A DNA stretch of 64,000 bases, from positions 148,541 through 212,540 of the forward strand of contig NZ_JYMT01000003.1 in the NCBI RefSeq assembly GCF_000938305.1, in the 5' to 3' direction. A model generated the notes under the pieces. It saw only the letters and a program-made list of their open reading frames with translations. It searched no databases and was not told the DNA's origin. The stretch's first letter is position 1. Every line of letters begins with the position of its first letter. A program made the position numbers and the translations under genes. The DNA is from Bradyrhizobium sp. LTSP885. GTDB lineage: Bacteria > Pseudomonadota > Alphaproteobacteria > Rhizobiales > Xanthobacteraceae. This document shows positions 42,344-51,119 of this stretch, in pieces.

Positions 42344-45300
42344 ATGGCTTTCTCACATTCGTTCGGACATGACCGCGCACCCGGCGCCGGCGTTACCGCC
42401 GTGCTGGGGCCGACCAACACCGGCAAGACGCATCTGGCGATCGAGCGGATGCTGGCGCATTCGTCGGGAATCATCGGGCTGCCGCTGCGGCTGTTGGCAC
42501 GCGAGGTCTACAACAAGGCCGTCGATCGCGTGGGCGTCGACAATGTCGCGCTGATCACCGGCGAGGAGAAGATCAAGCCGAAGGCGCCGCGGTTCTGGGT
42601 TTCGACCGTGGAGGCGATGCCGCGCGATCTCGACGTCTCGTTCCTCGCGGTCGACGAGATCCAGATCGCCGCCGATTTGGAGCGCGGGCATGTCTTCACT
42701 GATCGCATCCTCAACCGCCGCGGCCGCGATGAGACGCTGCTGCTGGGGGCTGCGACGATGCGCCCCATCATCGAACGGCTGCTGCCGGGTGCCTCGATCG
42801 TCACGCGGCCCCGCCTGTCGCAGCTCGAATTCGCCGGCGACCGCAAGATCACGCGGCAGCCGCGGCGGACTGCGATCGTCGCGTTCTCCGCCGATGAAGT
42901 CTATGCGATCGCCGAGCTGATCCGCCGCCAGCATGGCGGCGCGGCTGTCGTGCTGGGCTCGCTGTCGCCGCGCACACGCAATGCGCAGGTCGAGATGTTC
43001 CAGAACGGCGACGTCGATTATCTCGTCGCCACCGACGCTGTCGGCATGGGGCTCAATCTCGACGTCGATCATGTCGCCTTTGCCTCCGACCGCAAATACG
43101 ACGGCTATCAGTTCCGCCGGCTGACGCCGTCGGAGTTTGCGCAAATTGCAGGCAGGGCAGGCCGCGCCACCCGCAACGGTACCTTTGGTACGACGGGGCG
43201 CTGCGCGCCGTTCGAGCCGGAGCTCGTCAACGCGCTGCAGAACCACACTTTTGACAGCGTGAAAATGCTGCAATGGCGGAATGCAAAACTCGATTTCGCC
43301 TCGCTCGGGGCACTGCAGGTGTCGCTGGCGCTGTCGCCCGGCCATGAGGCGCTGACGCGGGCGCAGCCTGCGGAGGACCAGCGCGTGCTCGATCACGTCG
43401 CGCGCGACGGCGATGTGCGCGATATGGCGCATGGCAAAGCCGCCGTGGAGCGGCTGTGGGAGGCCTGCCAGGTTCCGGACTATCGAAAGCTGGCACCGGC
43501 CGCCCATGCCGAACTCGTGACCACGCTCTATGGCTTCCTGATGCAAAAGGGGCGTATCCCGGACGCATGGTTTGCCGCCCAGATCGACCAGGCCAACCGC
43601 ACCGACGGCGATATCGATACGCTGTCGGGCCGGATCGCGCAGATCCGGACCTGGACCTTCGTCGCCAACCGGCCGGACTGGCTGTCCGACCCGGAGCACT
43701 GGCAGGGGACCACGCGGGAGCTCGAAAATAAATTATCCGATGCGCTGCATGAACGGCTCACGGAGCGTTTCGTTGACAGGCGGACCAGTGTATTGATGCG
43801 CCGCCTGCGGGAGAACTCAGTTTTGAATACGGAAATTGGCAAGACCGGCGAAGTGATCGTGGAAGGCCATGCAATTGGCCGCCTCGACGGTTTCACCTTT
43901 GCACCAGATGCGGCCGAAGCGGGCTCAGACGCCAAGGCGCTGCAGGCCGCGGCCCAGCAGGTTCTGGCGAAAGAGATCGACGCGCGTGCCGAGAAATTGA
44001 GCGCCGGCGCGGACGATCAGTTCGTGCTGACCTCCGACGGCACCATCCGCTGGACCGGCGACGCGGTGGCCAAGCTTGTGGCAGCCGACGACGCGCTGCA
44101 TCCGCGGCTGCGTATCATTTCCGACGAGCGGCTCTCCGGCGCGCCGCGCGAAGCGGTGCAGACCCGGCTCGACCTCTGGCTCAAAACGCATATCGAAAAA
44201 CTGCTCGGGCCGCTGTTCGAATTGTCCAAGGCCGAGGATCTGCAGGGCATCGCCCGCGGCATCGCATTCCAGCTGGTGGAAGCGCTCGGCGTGCTCGAGC
44301 GCGCCAAGATCTCGGCCGAGATGAAGGATCTCGACCAGCCGTCGCGCGCGACGTTGCGCAAATACGGCGTGCGGTTCGGTGCCTACCACATCTATTTCCC
44401 GCTGCTGCTGAAGCCCGCGGCGCGCTCGCTGGCGTCGCTGCTGTGGGCCGAAAAACAAAGCAATGTCGACATGGCTATCCTGTCGAACGTGCAGCATCTG
44501 GCCTCGAGCGGACGGACTTCGTTCCCGGTCGACAAGCAGCTCGCCCGCGACGCCTATCGCGTGCTTGGCTATCGCCAGTGCGGCGAGCGCGCGGTGCGCG
44601 TCGACATCCTGGAGCGGCTCGCCGATCTGATCCGCCCGGCGCTGTCCTGGCGCGAGACCAATCCCGGCGACAAGCCCGCCGGCGCGTTCGATGGCCGTGG
44701 CTTTGTCGTGACGCAGGCGATGACCTCGCTGACCGGGTCGGCCGGCGAAGACTTCGCCTCGATCCTGCGCGCGCTCGGCTATCGCATGGACCGCCGCCCG
44801 CCATTGCCGCCGAAGCCGGTTGAGGCCGTCACCGTCGAGGCCACCGAGACCGTCGCCGTCGAGGCACCGCCCATCGAGGCGAGCGCGGACGCTGTTGTGG
44901 ATGCGCCGGTCGATGCTGGCCCCGAGGCCGTCGCCGACGCGCCGGAGGCGGAAGCTGCCACCGATATGGAGGTTTCCGGCGATCCTGCGCCGTCAGCCGC
45001 ACTGCTGCCCGATGTCGGCTTCGCGCCGGTCGCGGCGCCCGAGGAGACGCCCGTCGTCGTCGAGACGCAGCCTGAGCCCGTGGCCGAGGCCGCGCCGGAG
45101 CCCCCCGCTGAGGAAGCGCCTGCGGCCGAGGAGGCTGCTGCTGTCGAAGCCCCGGTGGAAGCTTCTGCTGAAGCGCCTGCCGAGACCGCAACGACCGAAG
45201 CTGCTCCCGCCGAGGCAGAGGCCGCGCCCGAGGCGCCGGCCGAGCCGCAACTGGTCGATGTCTGGCGCCCCGGCGGCCGCTCCGACGAGCATCGTCCGCG

Positions 45301-45826
45301 CCAGCACGACCGCAACCGCGATCGCAATCGCGGCCGTCACCAGGGCAAACCCGCCGAGGGCGGCGCGCCAGCCGCCGCGGCAGGCGAAGCGGCCCCGGGC
45401 GAGAAGCGCGAGCATCATCGCCGTCCGCGCCGTCACCAGGATTTCCGCGTGCCGCCGCGTGAGGGCGCGCCTGCCGAGGTTGCCGCTGCACCCGCCGCGC
45501 CCGTTGACGGCGCGCCGGCACCTGCACCTGACAACCGAGGCGATCGTGGCCCGCGCCGTGAGCGCTTCGAGGGCAAGGGACGCGATCGCGACAATGATCG
45601 TCCGAAGAAGTTCGGCGGCGATCGCAACAAGGGCGGCGATCGCGATCGTGGCGGCCGCGATTTCGGCCGTGACAAGGGCGGACGTGACAAGGGCGGGCCG
45701 TCGCATCGGCCCTACGCCTCAAGTGCGGCGCCGCCGCGCGAGCGCGACCGGCCGATCGATCCGAACTCGCCATTCGCCAAGCTCGCCGCGCTGAAGGAAC
45801 AGCTCGCGGGCAACCGCAAGGATTGA
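42344..45826 (+). CDS. SUV3-like RNA helicase with long low-complexity C-terminus
   Basis: 1160 residues. Helicase core: LGPTNTGKTHLAIERML (Walker A, residues 21-29), DEIQIAADLERGHVFTDRIL (DEIQ box), GSLSPRTRNAQVEMFQNGDV, LVATDAVGMGLNLDVDHVAF and QIAGRAGRATRNGTFG, all typical of the mitochondrial SUV3 group. After residue 820 the chain is Ala/Glu/Pro/Val-rich (about 150 residues) and then Arg/Asp/Gly/Asn-rich with RDRDNDRPKK and DKGGRDKGG blocks, an RGG-like basic tail. SUV3 relatives work with exoribonucleases; bacterial partners are unknown. Nine bases before the S4 gene. Confidence 0.88.
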   Translation: MAFSHSFGHDRAPGAGVTAVLGPTNTGKTHLAIERMLAHSSGIIGLPLRLLAREVYNKAVDRVGVDNVALITGEEKIKPKAPRFWVSTVEAMPRDLDVSFLAVDEIQIAADLERGHVFTDRILNRRGRDETLLLGAATMRPIIERLLPGASIVTRPRLSQLEFAGDRKITRQPRRTAIVAFSADEVYAIAELIRRQHGGAAVVLGSLSPRTRNAQVEMFQNGDVDYLVATDAVGMGLNLDVDHVAFASDRKYDGYQFRRLTPSEFAQIAGRAGRATRNGTFGTTGRCAPFEPELVNALQNHTFDSVKMLQWRNAKLDFASLGALQVSLALSPGHEALTRAQPAEDQRVLDHVARDGDVRDMAHGKAAVERLWEACQVPDYRKLAPAAHAELVTTLYGFLMQKGRIPDAWFAAQIDQANRTDGDIDTLSGRIAQIRTWTFVANRPDWLSDPEHWQGTTRELENKLSDALHERLTERFVDRRTSVLMRRLRENSVLNTEIGKTGEVIVEGHAIGRLDGFTFAPDAAEAGSDAKALQAAAQQVLAKEIDARAEKLSAGADDQFVLTSDGTIRWTGDAVAKLVAADDALHPRLRIISDERLSGAPREAVQTRLDLWLKTHIEKLLGPLFELSKAEDLQGIARGIAFQLVEALGVLERAKISAEMKDLDQPSRATLRKYGVRFGAYHIYFPLLLKPAARSLASLLWAEKQSNVDMAILSNVQHLASSGRTSFPVDKQLARDAYRVLGYRQCGERAVRVDILERLADLIRPALSWRETNPGDKPAGAFDGRGFVVTQAMTSLTGSAGEDFASILRALGYRMDRRPPLPPKPVEAVTVEATETVAVEAPPIEASADAVVDAPVDAGPEAVADAPEAEAATDMEVSGDPAPSAALLPDVGFAPVAAPEETPVVVETQPEPVAEAAPEPPAEEAPAAEEAAAVEAPVEASAEAPAETATTEAAPAEAEAAPEAPAEPQLVDVWRPGGRSDEHRPRQHDRNRDRNRGRHQGKPAEGGAPAAAAGEAAPGEKREHHRRPRRHQDFRVPPREGAPAEVAAAPAAPVDGAPAPAPDNRGDRGPRRERFEGKGRDRDNDRPKKFGGDRNKGGDRDRGGRDFGRDKGGRDKGGPSHRPYASSAAPPRERDRPIDPNSPFAKLAALKEQLAGNRKD

Positions 45827-45835
45827 TTATCTCGA

Positions 45836-46105
45836 TTGGATCGGCAGCGCCTCGACAAATGGCTGTGGCACGCGCGGGTGGTGAAGGCCCGCACCAGTGC
45901 TGCTGAGCTTGTCGAGAAAGGCCGCGTCCGCATCAACGGCACGCGCGAGAAATCGCCGGGGCATGCGGTCAAACTCGGCGACGTCGTCACCGTTGGGCTC
46001 GACAACAGCGTCCGCGTGCTGAAGGTTGTGGGCTTCGCCGAGCGGCGCCGCGATGCGGCTGCCGCGCGTCTGCTGTTCGAGGATTTGCAAGCTGGCAAGG
46101 AATAG
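45836..46105 (+). CDS. S4-domain RNA-binding protein (HSP15-like)
   Basis: 89 residues starting at a TTG nine bases after the helicase stop; the frame has no better start. LDKWLWHARVVKARTSAAEL, VEKGRVRINGTREKSPGHAV and KLGDVVTVGL form the S4 RNA-binding fold. HSP15 recycles nascent-chain-blocked 50S subunits. Operon with the helicase, so an RNA or ribosome rescue unit is plausible. Confidence 0.88.
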   Translation: MDRQRLDKWLWHARVVKARTSAAELVEKGRVRINGTREKSPGHAVKLGDVVTVGLDNSVRVLKVVGFAERRRDAAAARLLFEDLQAGKE

Positions 46106-46125
46106 CTATCTCAGCCTTGCCAAGT

Positions 46126-46169
46126 GCATGATCCGGAAAAGTGGCCCCGGTTTTCCGACAAGATCATGC
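46126..46169. repeat. GCATGATC..GATCATGC intergenic palindrome
   Basis: GCATGATCCGGAAAA at 46126-46140 and GGTTTTCCG with AGATCATGC ending at 46169 are inverted, with a CCCC loop. A familiar Rhizobiales intergenic element, here between the S4 gene and fdxA. Confidence 0.75.
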
Positions 46170-46293
46170 GCCATACCAAAGCCGGCGGGCAGGAACGCCG
46201 GAATGCCCGGTTTTTCGCAGGCCGCTTCCCTTGCGGCTGGGGTATTCCTGCGCTAGGCAACCCCTCAAATAGTTGATCGTTTCGGAGTTTTGG

Positions 46294-46632
46294 ATGACCT
46301 ACGTCGTCACTGAAGCCTGCATCAAGTGCAAATATACCGACTGCGTTGAGGTGTGTCCCGTCGACTGCTTCTACGAGGGCGAGAACATGCTCGTCATCCA
46401 TCCGGACGAATGCATCGATTGCGGCGTGTGCGAGCCGGAGTGCCCGGCCGACGCGATCAAGCCGGACACCGAGCCGGGCTTGGAGAAGTGGCTCGAGGTC
46501 AACACCGAATACGCCAAGAGCTGGCCGAACATCACCCAGAAGAAGGACTCGCCCGAGGACGCCAAGGAGTGGGAAGGCAAGGAAGGCAAGTTCGAGAAAT
46601 ATTTTTCTGCGAATCCGGGTTCAGGCGACTGA
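46294..46632 (+). CDS. fdxA: Seven-iron ferredoxin FdxA
   Basis: 112 residues from ATG 46294. [18 protein letters not shown] holds the 3Fe-4S and part of the 4Fe-4S ligands, [16 protein letters not shown] the rest. The C-terminal extension ([20 protein letters not shown]) is the usual FdxA tail. A cytoplasmic electron carrier. Gene order helicase-S4-fdxA-carD looks conserved. Confidence 0.95.
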   Translation: MTYVVTEACIKCKYTDCVEVCPVDCFYEGENMLVIHPDECIDCGVCEPECPADAIKPDTEPGLEKWLEVNTEYAKSWPNITQKKDSPEDAKEWEGKEGKFEKYFSANPGSGD

Positions 46633-46782
46633 TTCGCTACCCCCGCGCGAACAAGGGCGGGCTGTGGCGCGTTCCGGCCCGTTCCAGCCCTCGCAGGCCC
46701 CTGATCGGCCTGCCGGTTTAACCCTAATGACGGACATATGACCGAATGGTCTCTGGATAGGTCCGGAATCGGGCGTAAATCA

Positions 46783-46810
46783 TTGATTTTTGCGGAAAAT
46801 GTGCTATATT
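46783..46810 (+). promoter_or_regulatory. Sigma-70-like promoter of carD
   Basis: TTGATT at 46783-46788, a 16-base spacer and TATATT at 46805-46810. It would give a leader of about 95 bases to the GTG start at 46911. Confidence 0.5.
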
Positions 46811-46910
46811 GGGCACATTACAAGCCAAGAACTCGCTGCCATGCGTACCTTGTGGCTTCGAGGTTCCCGCAAACATCGAACAGGGGCGTGGCAGTTTCCG
46901 CGCGCAGGCT

Positions 46911-47903
46911 GTGTCACAGAAAACGCGTAAAAAGAGTGCTTCTAAGACCACGAAAAAAGCCGCTGTCGTTGCTCGCAGCGCAACCAAGGGCCGTGCCAAG
47001 GCGTCCGTGAAGGTCGCCAAGAAGGCCGCGGCCGCAAAGTCCTCAAAGAACAAAAGAAGCCTGATGCCAGACAAGACTGCCAAGACTGCCGCGAAAGCGA
47101 CAGCTGCGAAGCCCGCTGCCGCGAAGGTCGCCCCGAAGCCTGCGGTTGCCAAGACTCCTGTTGCCAAGCCTTCCGTCGCCAAGCCTGCCGCTGTTGCTGC
47201 TCCCAAGCCGGCGGCGCCGAAGGCTGCTGCCCCCGTCGTCGCTCCGAAGGTTGCCGCGAAGCCGGTGGCTGCGCCCCGTGTCGAGGAGCCGAAGAAGGTC
47301 GTGACCCAGCGCCAGGGCTTCAAGGCTAACGAATTCGTCGTCTATCCGGCTCACGGCGTCGGCCAGATCCTGGCGATCGAGGAGCAGGAGATCGCGGGCG
47401 CCAAGCTCGAACTGTTCGTGATCAATTTCATGAAGGACAAGATGACGCTGCGCGTCCCGACGGCGAAGGTCGCCAATGTCGGCATGCGTAAGCTGTCGGA
47501 CCCGGCGCTGGTCAAGCGGGCGCTGGAGACGCTGAAGGGCCGCGCCCGCGTCAAGCGCACCATGTGGTCGCGCCGCGCCCAGGAATACGAAGCCAAGATC
47601 AACTCGGGCGACATCGTCGCGATCGCCGAAGTGGTCCGCGATCTCTATCGCTCGGAATCGCAGCCCGAACAGTCCTACAGCGAACGCCAGCTTTACGAAG
47701 CCGCGCTCGACCGCCTGTCGCGCGAAATCGCCGTCGTCCAGCACTCGACCGAGACCGAAGCGGTCAAGGAAATCGAAAGCCAGCTCGCCAAGAGCCCGCG
47801 CCGCGGCGCCAAGTCCGAAGCCGGTGAAGGCGATGCCGAGGGCGAAGCCGAAGGTGAGGATGCCGACGGCGACGACACCGCGGTGGCCGACGAAGCCGCC
47901 TGA
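46911..47903 (+). CDS. carD: CarD-family transcription regulator with histone H1-like N-terminus
   Basis: 330 residues from GTG 46911; ATG 47064 (MPDKTAKTAA) is the alternative, 51 codons later. Codon use of the stretch between is coherent, but there is no strong ribosome site before either. The first 135 residues are Lys/Ala/Pro-rich (RKKSASKTTKKAA; AKPAAVAAPKPAAPKAA). Then the CarD-CdnL domain: GFKANEFVVYPAHGVGQIL, VINFMKDKMTLRVPTAKV, and the helical half KRTMWSRRAQEYEAKINSGD. The end is Glu/Asp-rich. CarD binds the RNA polymerase beta subunit and stabilises open complexes. The H1-like tail may add DNA binding. Confidence 0.9.
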   Translation: MSQKTRKKSASKTTKKAAVVARSATKGRAKASVKVAKKAAAAKSSKNKRSLMPDKTAKTAAKATAAKPAAAKVAPKPAVAKTPVAKPSVAKPAAVAAPKPAAPKAAAPVVAPKVAAKPVAAPRVEEPKKVVTQRQGFKANEFVVYPAHGVGQILAIEEQEIAGAKLELFVINFMKDKMTLRVPTAKVANVGMRKLSDPALVKRALETLKGRARVKRTMWSRRAQEYEAKINSGDIVAIAEVVRDLYRSESQPEQSYSERQLYEAALDRLSREIAVVQHSTETEAVKEIESQLAKSPRRGAKSEAGEGDAEGEAEGEDADGDDTAVADEAA

Positions 47904-47925
47904 AAGGGTTCGACGGATTGAAAAC

Positions 47926-47955
47926 AAAAGCCCGGTCGCAAGACCGGGCTTTTTG
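47926..47955 (+). terminator. Rho-independent terminator after carD
   Basis: AGCCCGGTC-GCAA-GACCGGGCT followed by TTTTTG: nine perfect pairs, GCAA tetraloop and a U-tract. Lies 25 bases past the carD stop. Confidence 0.9.
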
Positions 47956-47991
47956 CTTGTTATGATGAGAAGGTCTCGCCACTCGGACAGT

Positions 47992-48152
47992 CACCTCTCC
48001 CTTTGTGGGAGAGGTCGGATTGCATCGCAGATGCAATCCGGGTGAGGGGTCACGGTCTATCGAGGGACCTCTCCTCGCGGATAGACTGCACCCCTCACCC
48101 GGAGCGCATTCCGCTTCGCTGCATCCGCTCCGGCCTCTCCCACAAGGGGAGA
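47992..48152. repeat. Intergenic repeat CCTCTCCC..GGGAGAGG with CCCCTCACCCGG
   Basis: CCTCTCCCTTTGTGGGAGAGG on the left and GGCCTCTCCCACAAGGGGAGAA on the right, with CCGGGTGAGGGGT and ACCCCTCACCCGG between, so halves are inverted. It fills the gap between the carD terminator and the end of the MFS gene. Confidence 0.7.
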
Positions 48153-48239
48153 AGCGGCCGGAGTGCATGGAGATGGTGCAGTTTTCTCGCGCCAGCAAAA
48201 GATGGAAGAGCCACTCGCGGCTCTCCTGCCTCAGCTCTC

Positions 48240-49571
48240 TCAGTCGCTTTCGTCGCCAGACAGCGATCGCGATCGCGTCTCGGGTGCGATGAGTGCTGCT
48301 AACAGGCTGACCCCTGCAAGACCTGCGAGCCAGGCCGGCGCGGGCCAGTAGCGTCCATCGGCCCATTTCACCAGCGCTGTCGCGATCAATGGCGTGAGAC
48401 CGCCACCCAGTGCCGCTGAGAGCTGGTAGCCCAGCGATGCGCCCGTATAGCGAACGCTGGTCTTGAACAGCTCCGGGCCGAACGAGCCCATGATTCCGAA
48501 CAGCACACCGTTGGCAACTCCGCCGATCGCCATGCCGAGCAGGATCAACGACGTGACCTTGGTGTTCACCAGCCAGAACAGCGGGAAGGCGAACGCGATC
48601 GTGAACATCGCTGCGAGAATGAACACCGGGCGGCGCCCGATCCGGTCCGAGAACGCGCAGACCGGAACGATAATCAGAAGCTCGGTGATCGCAAACACGA
48701 GGACACCGTTGAGCATCAATTCCCGGGGCAGACCGAGATTTATCGAGCCATAGGCGACCATGAAGGTCACGTAGACGTAGAAGCCTCCGCTGGTGACGAG
48801 AAACAGCCCGGCCGCCAGCAAGACTTCTTTCCACTGGGTCCGCAGAGTCTCGGCGAGTGGAAATGCCGCGATCGCGTTCTCGCGTTTGGCCTGCGAGAAG
48901 GCCTTGCTCTCGGGCATCGAGAAACGGGCGACCGCACCGACCAGCACCAGCACCACACTCAGGAGAAACGGAAGCCGCCAGCCCCATGAAGCAAATTGCT
49001 CTGATGTCGTCATCGCGGTGGTGGCCGCGAACACCAGCGTTGCGATCACCAGACCCGCCGGGGATCCCAGTTGCGGCAGGCTGCCGAGCAGCCCGCGACG
49101 GGATTGCCCTCCGCTTTCGGTCATGATCAGCACAGCGCCGCCCCATTCGCCGCCGAGGCCAATGCCCTGGATCAAGCGGAGAGCCACGAGCAGGATCGGC
49201 GCGAAAATGCCGATCGCATTGTAGTTCGGCAGACATCCGACCAGCAGCGTTGCGCCCCCCATCAGCAGGAACGTCGTGATCAACGTCGACTTGCGGCCGA
49301 TCCGATCGCCCATATGCCCGAAGATGATCGCGCCGATCGGACGCGCCAGGAATCCGGCGGCGAAGGTCGCGAATGCGAGCAGGGTGCCGGCGACTGGATC
49401 GACGTTTGGAAAGAACTGGGAGTTGAAAATCAGCGCTGCGGCCAGGCCATAAACCTGAAAATCGTACCATTCGATCGTCGTGCCGACGGTCGCTGCCAAA
49501 GCCGTGCGTGCAAGTGAACCCGCGGCCTGATCGGCGGGAACATGCGCCGCCACGTCCGAAATCTGCGTCAT
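48240..49571 (-). CDS. MFS transporter, metabolite:H+ symporter (MHS) family
   Basis: 443 residues, about twelve membrane segments. MHS features: TTIEWYDFQVYGLAAALIF near residue 31, ARPIGAIIFGHMGDRIGRKS (MFS motif A), RLIQGIGLGGEWGGAVLIM and a repeat motif SDRIGRRPVFI. Related proteins carry shikimate, alpha-ketoglutarate, citrate or proline/betaine. Divergent from a GntR regulator, with a perfect 28-bp palindrome in the 94-bp gap. The following gene after GntR is a haloacid dehalogenase, so the substrate may be a halogenated or hydroxy acid. Confidence 0.88.
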   Translation of the reverse strand: MTQISDVAAHVPADQAAGSLARTALAATVGTTIEWYDFQVYGLAAALIFNSQFFPNVDPVAGTLLAFATFAAGFLARPIGAIIFGHMGDRIGRKSTLITTFLLMGGATLLVGCLPNYNAIGIFAPILLVALRLIQGIGLGGEWGGAVLIMTESGGQSRRGLLGSLPQLGSPAGLVIATLVFAATTAMTTSEQFASWGWRLPFLLSVVLVLVGAVARFSMPESKAFSQAKRENAIAAFPLAETLRTQWKEVLLAAGLFLVTSGGFYVYVTFMVAYGSINLGLPRELMLNGVLVFAITELLIIVPVCAFSDRIGRRPVFILAAMFTIAFAFPLFWLVNTKVTSLILLGMAIGGVANGVLFGIMGSFGPELFKTSVRYTGASLGYQLSAALGGGLTPLIATALVKWADGRYWPAPAWLAGLAGVSLLAALIAPETRSRSLSGDESD

Positions 49572-49627
49572 GAATCAGCTCCTTACGCGCAACACGCGCT
49601 GCCTGACGATGCTCTTGATTTCCTATC

Positions 49628-49655
49628 GATCTTAGATTATCGATAATCTAAGATC
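49628..49655. promoter_or_regulatory. 28-bp perfect palindrome between the MFS and GntR genes
   Basis: Arm GATCTTAGATTATC (49628-49641) is followed at once by its exact reverse complement GATAATCTAAGATC (49642-49655). Its ends are 56 bases from the MFS start and 10 bases before the GntR start. It is far too long to be random. The natural reading is a GntR dimer operator controlling both directions. Confidence 0.75.
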
Positions 49656-49665
49656 AGGCAACATC

Positions 49666-50376
49666 ATGGGATTGTCAAGGATGACGCTCGCAGAAGGCCT
49701 CTCAGGCATCACCACCGCCAAGCTCTCGACGCCGGAGTTGATCGCCGAACAGCTGCGCCGCGCCATCCTCCTCGGAGCGATTGCCGGTGGCGCGCAGCTC
49801 AAACAGAACGACGTTGCCGCGCGGTTCGGCGTCAGCGTTGCGCCGGTGCGCGAAGCGCTGCAGCGGCTCGTCGCCGACGGATTGGCAGTGCTGCATCCCA
49901 ACCGCGGCGTGACCGTCTCGCAGATCTCTGAACAGGACTTTCTCGAGATCGCCGAACTTCGCGCGCTGCTCGAACCGCACGCGCTTCGCTATTCCGCGCC
50001 GCGGCTGACGCAGGCGAACCTGGAATACTCCGAAGCCATTCTCAGCAAAGCCGCCGCTGCCGCAGACCCGCTGGACCGGGCCAGCCTGCATTGGGAGTTT
50101 CACCGCAGCCTCTACCAGCGCGCCGAGAGGCCGCGGCTGCTGTCGCAAATCGCCGGCCTCTACCAGGGTATCAACCGCTATTTGCTGCCGGCATGGGCGC
50201 AGTCCGGCCTCAGTCCCGGCTGGGTCGATAGCCATCTCCTGATCGTGGCGGCGATCCGCGACGGTGACATCGACGGTGCGTCGCGCCTCATCGTCAGCCA
50301 GACCGACGCATCGACCAGGCGCGTGCAGGCGCATTTGCACCGGGGCGACGTTGCGAGGAAGGACCTGAAGCGATGA
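49666..50376 (+). CDS. GntR-family regulator (FadR/VanR subfamily, FCD domain)
   Basis: 236 residues. Winged helix at residues 22-85: LIAEQLRRAILLGAIAGG, NDVAARFGVSVAPVREALQR and VADGLAVLHPNRGVTVSQIS. FCD effector domain with HWEFHRSLYQRAERPRLL and three histidine-type positions for a metal/organic acid ligand. It probably represses the divergent MFS gene and its own operon with the dehalogenase. Its stop overlaps the next start in ATGA. Confidence 0.9.
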   Translation: MGLSRMTLAEGLSGITTAKLSTPELIAEQLRRAILLGAIAGGAQLKQNDVAARFGVSVAPVREALQRLVADGLAVLHPNRGVTVSQISEQDFLEIAELRALLEPHALRYSAPRLTQANLEYSEAILSKAAAAADPLDRASLHWEFHRSLYQRAERPRLLSQIAGLYQGINRYLLPAWAQSGLSPGWVDSHLLIVAAIRDGDIDGASRLIVSQTDASTRRVQAHLHRGDVARKDLKR

Positions 50377-51119
50377 TCGACCTTTCGCAATTCAAGGTGC
50401 TCACTTTCGACTGCTATGGAACGCTGATCGACTGGGACACATCGATCGCGCAACTGGTCGAACCCTGGCTCAGGGAGATGAACTCGCCGGTGCCGCCGGA
50501 CCTCGTCGTCAGCACGTTCGCCCTGATGCAGGCCAGGCATCAGCAGACCCGCCCGACGCTGCTGTATCCCGAGGTACTCAGGCGATCATGGCGCGACATC
50601 GAGGAGCAGTTCGGATGGGACGCAAATCCCGCTCGCGCCGATGCGTTTGCGCGATCCGTGCCGCATTGGCGCCCCTTCGCGGACACGCTCGAAAGCCTGC
50701 GCTATCTAGGCCGCTACTACGATCTCGCGATCCTCTCGAACGTCGACAATGCCTCGCTGGCCGGCACGCTCAAAATGCTGGAAGTGCCCTTCCTGTTCAC
50801 CGTCACGGCGGAGGATGTTCGGTCCTACAAGCCGGAGCAACCTCACTTCGATGCGGCGTTTCGTGAAGTCGCCCAACGCGGCATGCGCAACAGCGACATC
50901 CTTCATGTCGCCCAAAGCAAGCACCACGATGTAACGCCCGGCAACCGGCTCGGCCTGACGACCGCGTGGGTCAACCGCCGCCACGGCAAGAAGGGCACCG
51001 GCGCTACGCTCGCAACGACAGCCGAGCCCAGCCTGACCGTCAATTCGCTGGCCGAGTTGGTTGATCTGCACAGATCGACGCAAGCCGGAACGTCTCCGGC
51101 TGCCCTTAGCCAAACGTGA
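50373..51119 (+). CDS. Haloacid dehalogenase type II (HAD superfamily)
   Basis: 248 residues. HAD motif I LTFDCYGTLIDWD (nucleophile Asp), motif II LAILSNVDN, motif III Lys in VRSYKPEQPHFDA, and ILHVAQSKHHDVTPGNRLGL. The type II L-2-haloacid dehalogenase family converts 2-haloacids to 2-hydroxyacids, but close relatives are plain phosphatases. The ATGA overlap with GntR makes it part of that operon. Its 3' end overlaps the convergent DipZ gene by 14 bases. Confidence 0.85.
   Translation: MIDLSQFKVLTFDCYGTLIDWDTSIAQLVEPWLREMNSPVPPDLVVSTFALMQARHQQTRPTLLYPEVLRRSWRDIEEQFGWDANPARADAFARSVPHWRPFADTLESLRYLGRYYDLAILSNVDNASLAGTLKMLEVPFLFTVTAEDVRSYKPEQPHFDAAFREVAQRGMRNSDILHVAQSKHHDVTPGNRLGLTTAWVNRRHGKKGTGATLATTAEPSLTVNSLAELVDLHRSTQAGTSPAALSQT

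Noticed and set aside
47764..49470. A 568-codon minus-strand frame across carD's end, its terminator and the MFS gene
   Set aside because: It crosses a Rho-independent terminator and two genes; it is a different phase of the MFS gene joined to antisense carD.
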